DNA from: Paenibacillus larvae subsp. larvae
GTDB lineage: Bacteria; Bacillota; Bacilli; Paenibacillales; NBRC-103111
Reading direction: 5' to 3'
Assembly (NCBI RefSeq): GCF_002003265.1
Contig: NZ_CP019687.1
Location: 2,717,001-2,781,000, forward strand
DNA length: 64,000 nucleotides
Below, piece by piece: positions 51,468-60,114 of the stretch. Positions within the stretch are counted from its first letter, which is position 1. Every line of letters begins with the position of its first letter. A program made the translations under genes and the position numbers. The notes under the pieces are model-generated. The model saw nothing but the letters and a program-made list of their open reading frames with translations, was not told the origin of the DNA and did no database searches.

Positions 51468-52265
51468 ATGTTCCGGAAACGGCTGTTTGCCGCCAGCAAT
51501 ATCGTCGGTTTCCTTACCGGTGGAGCCTTTATTGTCGCGACCATTTACATCCCCATCTTCATACAGGGCGTGATGGGCGGTTCCGCTACAAATTCAGGAC
51601 TGCTTCTGCTTCCAATGATGCTTGGTACGACGGTAGCCGCACAAATGGGCGGATTTCTTTCGAGTAAAATGAGCTACCGCAATATTATGCTGATTTTCGG
51701 TGTGATCTTCATCGGCGGAATATTCCTTTTGACCACCTTAACACCGGAATCAACCCGTACTACCGTTACTCTGTACATGATTGTTACCGGCCTAGGAATC
51801 GGGGCATCCTTCTCCGTACTCGGAATGTCCGCTATTCATAGTTTCGATGCAACCCAGCGGGGATCTGCGAGCTCTACCATGGCCTTCCTGCGGTCTCTAG
51901 GCATGGCGATCGGGATAACGGTCTATGGTATTATTCAACGAAACGGCATGACAAGTAAAATCAACGATACCTTTGCCAGTATGGGATGTGCGCCGCAGGG
52001 CATGACGTCTGACGACCCGCGCGCAATCTTATCCGAACAGGCACGGGCCAGCATTCCCGGACCGGTCCTGGACAAAATAACGTCTGCCCTCTCCTCTTCC
52101 ATTGTCCAGACTTTCGTATGGGCACTTATTCCTGCCGTACTGGCCCTGCTGTTTACGTTTATGATGGGTAAGGAACGTATGGCTTTGCCTGGAAAAAGCG
52201 GGAAACCGGATCATGCAGCTGCTATCAAGACTGGTAAACCTGAGATTACCCTGAACGAAAAATAA
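51468..52265 (+). pseudogene. DHA2-type MFS transporter, C-terminal half
   Basis: 265 residues with seven hydrophobic segments (FLTGGAFIVATIYIPIFIQG, NSGLLLLPMMLGTTVAAQMG, NIMLIFGVIFIGGIFLLTTL and later). It matches the C-terminal half of DHA2 (14-TM) drug transporters, including the signature after helix 11 (MSAIHSFDATQRGSASSTMA). The first seven helices with motif A are absent and no ribosome site precedes the ATG. Joined back-to-back to the phosphodiesterase fragment. Confidence 0.7.
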
Positions 52266-52489
52266 GAAAACGAAGTATAGGAGTCACCCCTCAAATAATC
52301 AGTTATGGGAAAAGTTGATGAAACTTGTAAAAACTGAAGTAAGCATATGAAAAAATATCTGTTTAAAAGGGCTTGTATTAAGCAGGTCTTTTTTTGTTTT
52401 GAACAGATTTGTCAGACAGAAGAGCTTTAATAATACCAGCCACCACTAGAAGCATCTCTTAAAAGATTTGGACATATATGATGAATCTC

Positions 52490-54127
52490 TCAGCGGATTG
52501 GTTTTTCCAAAGGTGCATCACTGATTGGAGTTTCCCTCTCTACCACTTTCATTTCAAATTCATAGATACAGGATGCTAATGCCCGTACAATTTCCTCTAC
52601 TTTTTCCTCTGAAAATAGGGACATCGGATATAGCAAGAAAGCCGTTTTCAATCTATCCCCCGGGCATACTTTATACTCCGGTACAATGCTAATTAGTGGG
52701 ATCTCCCGCCCTTTGTTAGTTTCATTCCAGCAATATTGAATGAACGCTTTGGCAATCTCGTCAGACTCATCATAAAAAGTGTCTAATTGAATCCGGTTGA
52801 ATGAAATGGTGAACACTATTTCCCATCCAAGTGAAACGGTATTGATAACAGACACTCCGCTTATAGTTTGAAGTTCTTTTTTAAACAGTAAGCTTAGTGT
52901 ATGCAGCCGGATTAAATACTCTTGAAATCCTCTTTTCCCCAATCGGTTCATTGCCACCCATGCAGCAGCAATGCCTGTGGCCGGCCGGGAGTTTTCAATC
53001 GTATATCGGTATGCGCGAAAATTCCCAAACTCAAAATCTTTTTCTCTATAAGTATATGTACCTTCATTCAGGCGGTTAAAACATTCTTCTGTTTTTGAAA
53101 TAAAGAAGCTTGTTGCATAGGGGCATAAGCCATTTTTATGCATATCTACGCCAAATGAATCAAAGCGGGAAACCCCTTTCATTTTTTCTGCCGCGCGTTT
53201 GATTTTAAAACGAATTTCAGGGTTTACAATCCGTTGTTCCCACTCTATTTCACTTAATCCCATAAAATGAAACCATAACCAGCCGATAACACTATCCAGA
53301 TGAAAATATGGAAAGTACGTTTGTTCCGTTTCTTCAAAGATCTGTTCTACACATTCATAAACTTCATTGGCATCATCACAAGCAAAGTTAATGGTCGTTC
53401 CGCCACAGCAGACGATGGCTGCAATGCGTTTACCTTGGGCTAATTGCTTCAGCATAACCTGCTTTAACTCAGTTACATCCATACTCCAATCTTCTTTGCT
53501 TCCAATCCGGATACATTGATTCGCCCCTAACCCAAGTATGGAACAAACGTGTTCAACACAATAATGCGCCCCCTCATTGGTTATAACAACGAGATCTTTG
53601 GGAACCCCCTCGCGTCCGGAGTCAGGGGCAATCTTAGCAATTGCTGATTTTATAGCATAAAAAAGGGTTAGCTTTCCGCCATTACAAGAAACCCCGTATG
53701 ATTGCTCCCAGCCTACTAGACGGCCAACAGCCCTTGCTATGCGCTGTTCAAACAATATAGCTTTTCCGCCAAAAGCATCCATTAGACTATTTATATTATA
53801 TAGTTGCGTCATTGCCGCTGCAGCTACTGTATCTAACAACGGGGACGGTACCATATTAAAAAGGGCATACGGAGACTGCGGGCGAATGCTTCCTTCGAAC
53901 ATTTCAGAAAGTGTCTTAAAGACTTCTTCCGTACTTTTCCCCTTTTCGGGTACATGGCTCTTTGCCAAATCCTCTTTGTAAAGAAATGGCTCTGAAGCAA
54001 ATTTGGGATTAAGATAATTACGGCCTTTAATTTGTTTTTGGAGAAAAGCTATATTATTCAGTAACGTCTCTAAATTATCCTCTAGCGGATGTAAAAACTC
54101 TTCTTCTTTTTCCAAAATTGTTTTCAT
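52490..54127 (-). CDS. Group II PLP-dependent decarboxylase
   Basis: 545 residues. Pyridoxal-phosphate Lys is in DSFGVDMHKNGLCPYATSFF (MHK motif). Other PLP contacts: GVSCNGGKLTLFYAIKSAI, ITNEGAHYCVEHVCSILGL, IVCCGGTTINFACDDANEVY with the PLP-stacking His in YFHLDSVIGWLWFHF. Family members decarboxylate Glu, Asp, Tyr, Trp or DOPA. The substrate pocket cannot be assigned by eye. N-terminal extension of about 60 residues. It stands alone with no tailoring genes, and has its own GGGGGAACAG ribosome site. Confidence 0.85.
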   Translation of the reverse strand: MKTILEKEEEFLHPLEDNLETLLNNIAFLQKQIKGRNYLNPKFASEPFLYKEDLAKSHVPEKGKSTEEVFKTLSEMFEGSIRPQSPYALFNMVPSPLLDTVAAAAMTQLYNINSLMDAFGGKAILFEQRIARAVGRLVGWEQSYGVSCNGGKLTLFYAIKSAIAKIAPDSGREGVPKDLVVITNEGAHYCVEHVCSILGLGANQCIRIGSKEDWSMDVTELKQVMLKQLAQGKRIAAIVCCGGTTINFACDDANEVYECVEQIFEETEQTYFPYFHLDSVIGWLWFHFMGLSEIEWEQRIVNPEIRFKIKRAAEKMKGVSRFDSFGVDMHKNGLCPYATSFFISKTEECFNRLNEGTYTYREKDFEFGNFRAYRYTIENSRPATGIAAAWVAMNRLGKRGFQEYLIRLHTLSLLFKKELQTISGVSVINTVSLGWEIVFTISFNRIQLDTFYDESDEIAKAFIQYCWNETNKGREIPLISIVPEYKVCPGDRLKTAFLLYPMSLFSEEKVEEIVRALASCIYEFEMKVVERETPISDAPLEKPIR

Positions 54128-54461
54128 ACGTCTGTTCCCCCAATAGTGACACCAGTATTTTCAACGTAATGTGCTAGTTTGAATCTATATCATAAAGTTA
54201 TGAAACTCATCCGTTTAAACATTAAATTGTTGAATTAGGATTCATCGTGCATCATTTTTTGCTAAATAAGGTGCTTTATTCCATAATTTTAACATTTATT
54301 TTCTTAAACAAATGTGACCGTTTCAAAAATTTTTCATGGATAAGTTTTATGGAATGTCATTTGTTTCATGAACGATATTAAAAACCCCAATAACATCCAA
54401 ATATTTGATGTATTGGGGCTTAAACGGGATTTGCATGAAAAGTCTTATTTGTAAACGTTAC
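54128..54461. other. Gap between decarboxylase and NatB-like genes
   Basis: 334 AT-rich bases; the right part holds the terminator at 54379-54420, the rest contains the decarboxylase promoter region (AATTAGG..TTAACATT) and nothing else I can support. Confidence 0.4.
54379..54420 (-). terminator. Rho-independent terminator of NatAB-like operon
   Basis: CCCCAATA(a)CATC / GATGTATTGGGG stem, nine-base loop, followed on the minus strand by TTTTTAATATCG. Directly past the stop at 54462. Confidence 0.8.
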
Positions 54462-55730
54462 TCATGCATTAAACGACTTCATCGCTTTGCGTAATTCTTT
54501 AAAGGACGGGCGCTTGCCGTACATCAGGACTCCGGCACGATAAATTTTTGCGGATAACCAGGCAAGAATCCCGATGGACGCGAACATGATGCCAATTGAT
54601 ATGAGGATTTCCCACAAGGCGGGATCACTGAGCCCAATTCTCAGGAACATGATCAGCGGTGAGAAGAAAGGAATAAAGGACATTACCGTTACCAAAGTTG
54701 AATTCGGATTCTGCATACCAAATGAAGCTATGAAGAACGAGATAATCACCAGGAACATCACAGGCATAACCGCCTGGCCCAATTCCTCCGTACGGCTAAC
54801 CATGGAGCCGACAGCCGCATACATGGTTGCGTAGATAAAAAAGCCAGCCAGATAGAAAATAACGAAATAGATAATCAGATCGATTGGCAGATCTCTGAAA
54901 CTAAGGTTCAAACCGGATAGCAACTCCCTGTTCCAAGGCAGCATCAGGTTAGCAAATACCGTTATCACGCATAATAAGATCTGAACCAGTCCCAGTATAC
55001 ATATTCCAAAGATCTTACCGAACATTTGTTTAAGCGGGGACACACTGGTAATGAGAATTTCCATGACACGGGAACTTTTCTCGGCTGTAATCTCAGTAGC
55101 GACCATTTGTCCGTAACCAAGTATACTCATATAAAGCAGGAAGTTAATGGCATATACAAAAATATAGGCAATGGCCTGCTCGCCCTGAGTCTTCCCTGCT
55201 TCTTGATCGGATGCATTGACCTGCTCTGTCTCGATATGAACCGGAGATTGAATAGCGTTCAGCTGGCTCTCTGTCAGTCCCGCTTCGCTAAGAATATAGT
55301 TGCTTTTGACCGTCTGTAAAATGGTATGAAGCTTAAGCTTCATACTCGTATCCGGCGTGGTTCTCTGGTCTTTATAGATTACATCGGGAAAATCTGCACT
55401 GTTTCCGTCTTTTAGAACAAGATACCCTTCAAGCTCTTTATGCTTCAATAGAGACTTGGCTTTCTCTTCTCCTCCCTGTACAGGAACGAACTTGACTTCA
55501 CCGGGATATTTAGTCAGGATTGGGGTTAACTTTTCTCCTAATTTCGCTTCATCCGCTACAATCCCCACCTCTGTAGCCTTATCACTTCCAGATGAAAATT
55601 GTTTAATCAGATAAGGAACATTAGCTCCGATGGTAATTAAAATGACAAACAACAATGTCATGACTTTGAAGGACTTCATGCGGAAACGGCTTGAAATAGT
55701 GAATTTGATAATCGTCATAATCTCATTCAT
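54462..55730 (-). CDS. ABC-2 type permease, NatB/YhaP-like
   Basis: 422 residues from ATG 55730. An N-terminal membrane segment (KVMTLLFVILITIGANVPYL), a large extracytoplasmic domain of about 170 residues, and five C-terminal membrane segments (YIFVYAINFLLYMSILGYGQ on). This is the layout of NatB and YhaP exporters. It overlaps or abuts the end of the ATPase gene (55723-55730), so the two are co-translated. In Bacillus NatAB exports Na+; YhaQP's substrate is not settled. Confidence 0.82.
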   Translation of the reverse strand: MNEIMTIIKFTISSRFRMKSFKVMTLLFVILITIGANVPYLIKQFSSGSDKATEVGIVADEAKLGEKLTPILTKYPGEVKFVPVQGGEEKAKSLLKHKELEGYLVLKDGNSADFPDVIYKDQRTTPDTSMKLKLHTILQTVKSNYILSEAGLTESQLNAIQSPVHIETEQVNASDQEAGKTQGEQAIAYIFVYAINFLLYMSILGYGQMVATEITAEKSSRVMEILITSVSPLKQMFGKIFGICILGLVQILLCVITVFANLMLPWNRELLSGLNLSFRDLPIDLIIYFVIFYLAGFFIYATMYAAVGSMVSRTEELGQAVMPVMFLVIISFFIASFGMQNPNSTLVTVMSFIPFFSPLIMFLRIGLSDPALWEILISIGIMFASIGILAWLSAKIYRAGVLMYGKRPSFKELRKAMKSFNA

Positions 55731-56628
55731 GGCTGACACCTACCTTTTGGATGAAGATTTCGTTGAGCGTCGGCTCCATTACCTGAAAACGGTGGATAAT
55801 CGCCTGCTTCATAGCATGTTCAAGAATCCCCGGGGCTGCTCCCTCGTCTTTAATGCGGATCATATAACGCCCATTGTCACAGCCAACTTGCTCTACACCT
55901 GAAAGCTGCTCCAAACCTGTTACTTGACCGGTTGTTTCCAGAACAACTTTCTCTTTCGGGAATGTCTGCTTAATTTGTTTGAGGTTTCCCTTTAGGACGG
56001 TATTAGATTTATGCAAAATACAAATGTTTTCACACAGTTCCTCCACGTGATCCATGCGGTGACTGGAGAACAGAATGGACTTGCCCTCGTTTCTCAGCTC
56101 TTTCACCGTATCCTTGAGCAGTTCCACATTAACAGGATCTAATCCGCTGAACGGTTCATCCATCAGCAGGATTTGGGGATCATGAATAATAGACGCGATA
56201 AACTGGATTTTTTGCTGGTTCCCTTTTGACAGCTCTTCTACACGCTTGTCGTAATATTCCGGTACACCGAAACGTTCCAGCCATTTTTTCAAGTTGCGGT
56301 CTGCCTCTTTCGCTTTCAGACCTCTAAGCTGGGTCAGGTAGATTAACTGCTCACTTACCCTTACTTTGGGATAAAGTCCCCGTTCCTCGGGCAGGTAACC
56401 CATCAGCTTGCTAAGCCGGGGATGGCGTTCCTTCCCGTCCCATACAATTCGGCCTCCATCGGGATAGATTAATCCTAGCACCATCCGCATCGTCGTCGTT
56501 TTACCCGCACCGTTACCTCCGAGCAGGCCAAAGATTTCACCCCGTTTCACCTGGAGTTCCAAATGATTCACGGCTGTGGTACTTCCGTATTGTTTGCTGA
56601 TTCCATCTGCCAATAATGCTGTTGTCAT
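55723..56628 (-). CDS. ABC transporter ATP-binding protein, NatA/YhaQ-like
   Basis: 301 residues. Walker A GLLGGNGAGKTTTMRMVLGL, signature ELSKGNQQKIQFIA, Walker B PQILLMDEPFSGLDPVNVEL and H-loop ILFSSHRMDHVEELC are complete. The C-terminal about 80 residues form the regulatory extension common to NatA-type ATPases. GGAGAGAAG precedes the ATG. Partner permease is the overlapping downstream gene. The downstream palindrome TATCCAGCATGTT.CATACTGGATA (about 56711-56741) lies just upstream of the gene and may be an operator. Confidence 0.9.
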   Translation of the reverse strand: MTTALLADGISKQYGSTTAVNHLELQVKRGEIFGLLGGNGAGKTTTMRMVLGLIYPDGGRIVWDGKERHPRLSKLMGYLPEERGLYPKVRVSEQLIYLTQLRGLKAKEADRNLKKWLERFGVPEYYDKRVEELSKGNQQKIQFIASIIHDPQILLMDEPFSGLDPVNVELLKDTVKELRNEGKSILFSSHRMDHVEELCENICILHKSNTVLKGNLKQIKQTFPKEKVVLETTGQVTGLEQLSGVEQVGCDNGRYMIRIKDEGAAPGILEHAMKQAIIHRFQVMEPTLNEIFIQKVGVSHE

Positions 56629-56969
56629 TTTCTTCTCTCCTTTGTACCGTATTTTTTAAGTTTTTACGTCAATACATTTTCAATGATTCTAGAGAATAAA
56701 TGAAACTAAATTATCCAGCATGTTGAAACATACTGGATAAATGATCGTTTTAAACTTCAACTTGAATAATTTTCTATACAGATTCTTTCCATCCTGTTAC
56801 ATAACCTGGATTTGGTTGAATAACAATAGCTACCGAGGCCGAGATAAAACCAAGAATAGCTGTCCCATATACGTAAATGGCTATTGTGCTGCCTTCTACT
56901 TCGTTTTTTATCATTACTTCTTCATTTGACAAGGAAACAGATTTTCCAGCATCCTATGTTTGCATAGTG

Positions 56970-57195
56970 TCAAAAGGTGATATTGGGGTCATATAAAATT
57001 TCAATTAATCGTTGTTTTTGTTTTTCTGTTAGCTTACTGTATTTTTCAATCTGTTTCACTTACAAATGGATCAGATTTATCCAAGCTATATAATGCTGTT
57101 CAAACTTTGGTTAATCTATCACTTGTTGCTGCCCATACTAGATAAGAGCAAATAGTGAGAGGAACATCAAAAATTTCTTCTCTTGCTTTTCTCGC
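56970..57195 (-). pseudogene. Decayed gene of unknown family
   Basis: On the minus strand AREEIFDVPLTICSYLVWAA, TSDRLTKV then a stop, TALYSLDKSDPFVSETD then a stop, and in another frame IEKYSKLTEKQKQRLIEILY, DPNITF. Two nonsense codons and a frameshift break a single coherent protein. It could be a small immunity-like or HEAT-type protein; that is only a guess. It lies in a gene-poor AT-rich stretch (56629-57732) that also holds two transposase relics. Confidence 0.4.
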
Positions 57196-57246
57196 CCCTC
57201 TATTTCCTATATTTTACTTTTATTGTAGATGATAACATATCTCTGT

Positions 57247-57438
57247 TCAATTAGCTATAAAAAACACGGTTGAAATCGAGAGAATTCCCAGAACAGATAA
57301 AATAGATATCGACCAGAAAAGTACACTTTTTGATTTTTTGTTTTTGCAAAATTTCTTTATACATAGAAACAATAAAAAATAAATTATCACCAAACAAACA
57401 ACTGAATTAATTAATTCTGCTCTGTTCAATTTCTTCAA
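57247..57438 (-). CDS. Very small membrane protein, doubtful
   Basis: 63 residues with two hydrophobic segments (INSVVCLVIIYFLLFLCIKK, VLFWSISILSVLGILSISTV) and a Lys/Asn-rich loop. The start is a TTG with only a weak purine stretch before it. Hydrophobic two-helix pattern argues for a coding sequence; lack of a good start and the decayed neighbours argue against. Confidence 0.3.
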   Translation of the reverse strand: MKKLNRAELINSVVCLVIIYFLLFLCIKKFCKNKKSKSVLFWSISILSVLGILSISTVFFIAN

Positions 57439-57497
57439 CTTTTTGTCTCTATTTGGTTTTGATGTTGTAGAATTTTACATAGGTAAATTATTGCAAT

Positions 57498-57656
57498 ACA
57501 AAACAAGGAAAGGAAGTGGCTGAAAACCTATTTGACAGCGTATGCCACGCACGTCTGGGAATCCAGAAAGTGACCACTCACCAATATCTGAACGCGATCG
57601 TATTGCTGGTTTCTGCACTTTTCATTTGGCATTTGAATCATATGTTGTTACTTTGA
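57498..57656 (+). pseudogene. Transposase C-terminal remnant
   Basis: About 52 codons: EVAENLFDSVCHARLGIQKV, THQYLNAIVLLVSALFIW, HLNHMLLL then TGA. No start. The wording looks like the tail of a DDE transposase; the family is uncertain. Confidence 0.35.
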
Positions 57657-57732
57657 CTCTTGGTATGATTTCACCGCAATGAAAAGAAAGAACATGTTTA
57701 TAAAAATCAGGCATAGCCTTGATTGTTATTTT

Positions 57733-57951
57733 CTATTCATGTAACTTATGATAGACTGAGATGGATTTAAAGAAAGACCACATGGGGTGAGGCTGTTGGA
57801 ACTTTTTGTCATCCTTGAATTGCTCATAGGTTTCCTTTCGTTCAGCCAGTATTTCGTTGTAGACAAAACGAACATAACCAAATGTTTTTGCAGGCAATTG
57901 CTCTTGTAGTGGAGTTGGGTACAAACGGAACTTATATGCCTTGTTTGCCAT
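57733..57951 (-). pseudogene. TnpB (IS605) N-terminal fragment
   Basis: Starts MANKAYKFRLYPTPLQEQLP behind AAGAGGTGG, the standard N-terminus of TnpB/OrfB (KFRLYPT, VRFVYNEILAERK), and loses homology after about 60 residues. The RuvC and zinc parts are missing. A dead relic of a second IS605-type element, different from the one at 13447. Confidence 0.7.
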
Positions 57952-58116
57952 ATCAAACCACCTCTTTTCTATTCCATTATATAATAAAGCGTATGTTTTG
58001 ATAAAAGAAAACACCCTTCATCTCCCACCTATAGAGGAAGGAGACTTCTGGTGTATTACGTTAAAATGAAGCGTTCTTTTTTGGCAAAATAGTGTGCTTT
58101 AGTTTAAACAGAAACC

Positions 58117-58150
58117 TAAAAAAAGGACCGCAAACGGGTCCTTTTCTTTT
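58117..58150 (-). terminator. Terminator at the end of the cytochrome oxidase operon
   Basis: AAAAGGACC / GGGTCCTTTT stem with a six-base loop and T run on both strands; it lies past the stop of ctaG (58185). Confidence 0.8.
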
Positions 58151-58184
58151 TTGTTGAATTCTCAGTATTATCGTTTAACAGATC

Positions 58185-59051
58185 CTATTTTAAAAAAGCT
58201 GAGGGTTGAAGGGAATTGTTTTCCTGAGGCTCCATCGGAGCATCCATCTGCAGATCCGGATTCTTGGAACGCTCTGTACGGAACCATTTAAAGAAAATAA
58301 TGCCAATGGCAATACCATACGTAATCTCCTGCATAATCTTCATAATCACACCGCCCAGCTGCTGATCATCGAGTAAAGACAGATACGGGAAAGGTACAAT
58401 TACATTCAGGTACATCTCATACAGAGGCGTCTGGGCGAAAATAATCAGCGCACAGGCAGGCGTCAGCAGAACCCCATTGACCGCCACAAATGCGATCTTC
58501 TGCAACGACGTGATTCGGTCCCATTCCGGAACCGGGCAAAATACCGGAAACCACATCGTAAAGGAAGTGACCACAAGCAATGTATGATACAAGAACAGAA
58601 GCAGGTCATTCGCCATCAAGGTATTCATGATGAACGGGATATGATAAAACGAGAAGAAAAGATTAAACAGCAGTACCGCGACAATCGGGTGAGTAAACAG
58701 TTTCATGCACCCTCTGATTCCCTTCATTTCAATGATAGGCCGGATCACCCAAGCCGGCAGACCTGTCAAAATAAGCGGAGGAATGATCAAATAGTTCAGG
58801 GACATTTGCGTCATATGCGCACTGAACATGTAATTGTGCCCCAAATAACCTAGAGGCGTCCCCTCCGAAACAAAAAACAAGATCAGCCCCAAATAAAAAT
58901 TTCGCTTCATATTGACCGGAACGGGTTCAGCATCGCGAAACTTTTCACTCCATGATCCCGTTATCTTTGTATACAACCAGCCAGCAGCAATGGCGGTAAC
59001 CAGGACAGCCGGACTCCATAGCTGAAATATACTGACGGTGTTGCCACCCAT
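58185..59051 (-). CDS. ctaG: Cytochrome c oxidase assembly factor CtaG (Bacillus type)
   Basis: 288 residues, about seven membrane segments. The Bacillus-type CtaG signature is seen in FFVSEGTPLGYLGHNYMFSA, HMTQMSLNYLIIPPLILTG and CPVPEWDRITSLQKIAFVAV with the conserved His/Met copper-type ligands. It is needed for making the CuA/caa3 oxidase. Last gene of the cta operon; AAAAGGAG upstream. No relation to the alphaproteobacterial CtaG. Confidence 0.92.
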   Translation of the reverse strand: MGGNTVSIFQLWSPAVLVTAIAAGWLYTKITGSWSEKFRDAEPVPVNMKRNFYLGLILFFVSEGTPLGYLGHNYMFSAHMTQMSLNYLIIPPLILTGLPAWVIRPIIEMKGIRGCMKLFTHPIVAVLLFNLFFSFYHIPFIMNTLMANDLLLFLYHTLLVVTSFTMWFPVFCPVPEWDRITSLQKIAFVAVNGVLLTPACALIIFAQTPLYEMYLNVIVPFPYLSLLDDQQLGGVIMKIMQEITYGIAIGIIFFKWFRTERSKNPDLQMDAPMEPQENNSLQPSAFLK

Positions 59052-59140
59052 ATATCATCTAACTCCTTTTAAGCCGCTTCCGGGTCTGCTTTGCGGCTTG
59101 ATGTTCTTCCCCAGAGTCATGTAAGTTTATACGTGCAAGA

Positions 59141-59164
59141 GGGCGGCCTTAAACAAAGGCCGCC
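59141..59164 (-). terminator. Strong hairpin between ctaF and ctaG
   Basis: GGGCGGCCTT / AAGGCCGCCC, a perfect 10-bp GC-rich stem with a four-base loop. The minus-strand T tract is poor, so it may lower rather than stop transcription into ctaG. Confidence 0.6.
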
Positions 59165-59177
59165 CCATCCTTCATCC

Positions 59178-59492
59178 TTATATCCAAGTCCATAATACAG
59201 CAGCGGCCACTGCAGTCAGCATTACAACAACACCGAAGATAAGGCTGATAATAGGAAGCACATGACCTTTCTCTTTCATATGCATCCAGTAAACAAGCTG
59301 GAAAATCACTTGAACAACACCCAGAAGCAACAGAAACAGGTAGAGAAAGGTTTTATCTAACCCGCCGTAAAGGACAGCCGCAAAAGCCAGCATAGTAAGC
59401 AACAACGAAATGATGTAGGAGATGATATGGTTTCTTGGGCCTTCATGCTTATGGCGTCTGCTCTGAGAAGAGACTTCATTTGAACCGCTCAT
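59178..59492 (-). CDS. ctaF: Cytochrome c oxidase subunit IV
   Basis: 104 residues with three membrane segments (IISYIISLLLTMLAFAAVLY, LFLLLLGVVQVIFQLVYWMH, LIFGVVVMLTAVAAAVLWTW) and the conserved polar MHMKEKGH loop. It is the small membrane subunit of the aa3/caa3 oxidase (COX4_pro family), important for assembly. Four bases after the stop of ctaE. Confidence 0.93.
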   Translation of the reverse strand: MSGSNEVSSQSRRHKHEGPRNHIISYIISLLLTMLAFAAVLYGGLDKTFLYLFLLLLGVVQVIFQLVYWMHMKEKGHVLPIISLIFGVVVMLTAVAAAVLWTWI

Positions 59493-59496
59493 ATGC

Positions 59497-60114
59497 TTAT
59501 GCCACCTTCCCCATCAAATAAACTACTGTGAAAATGAATACCCAGACTACGTCAATAAAATGCCAGTAGAGAGCAGCTATATAAAACTTCGGCGCAGTAA
59601 CTGTGGTAAGTCCTTTCTTTGATCCCTGAATGATCAACAAGCTGATCCATAGAATCCCGAATAGAACGTGTGCTCCATGAAAACCGACGAGCGAGTAAAA
59701 TGAGGTTGAAAAAGCGCTTGTTGTAAATCCGTGACCTTCATGCACATACTCCACGAACTCATAAATTTCAAGCCCCAGAAAAGCCAAGCCCAGGACTACG
59801 CTAATAGCAAGCCATCTCAGCATGCTTTGCAGTCTATGGCGATGAAGGGCCATAACGGCAAATACACTGGTCAAACTGCTGGTAAGCAGAAGGAATGTCG
59901 CTAATGCTATCATTGGAAGCTGGAACAATTCATCTGATGTCTTTCCGTCCCCGACAGAGTTGCGGAGGGCCAGATAAGTGGCAAACAAACATCCGAACAA
60001 TACAGTCTCCCCGCCAAGGAAGAGCCAAAAGCCGAGTACTTTATTTTTTCCCTCCAGTGTAGCCTTTTCGGGCTCCATTGGAAGTTCATTTACACCGTGT
60101 GCATTCGCGCTCAT
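59497..60114 (-). CDS. ctaE: Cytochrome c oxidase subunit III
   Basis: 205 residues, five membrane segments, the Bacillus-type short COX3. GFWLFLGGETVLFGCLFATY and FYSLVGFHGAHVLFGILWIS with the conserved Glu and His are visible, and the C-terminal ALYWHFIDVVWVFIFTVVYL is the family signature. Start ATGA overlaps the stop of ctaD. It supports proton uptake to subunit I. Confidence 0.95.
   Translation of the reverse strand: MSANAHGVNELPMEPEKATLEGKNKVLGFWLFLGGETVLFGCLFATYLALRNSVGDGKTSDELFQLPMIALATFLLLTSSLTSVFAVMALHRHRLQSMLRWLAISVVLGLAFLGLEIYEFVEYVHEGHGFTTSAFSTSFYSLVGFHGAHVLFGILWISLLIIQGSKKGLTTVTAPKFYIAALYWHFIDVVWVFIFTVVYLMGKVA

Noticed and set aside
52362-52400. GGGCTTGTATTAAGCAGGTCTTTTTTTG as a terminator for the MFS fragment.
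   Set aside because: The stem is only four to five pairs with mismatches; the T run alone is not enough.
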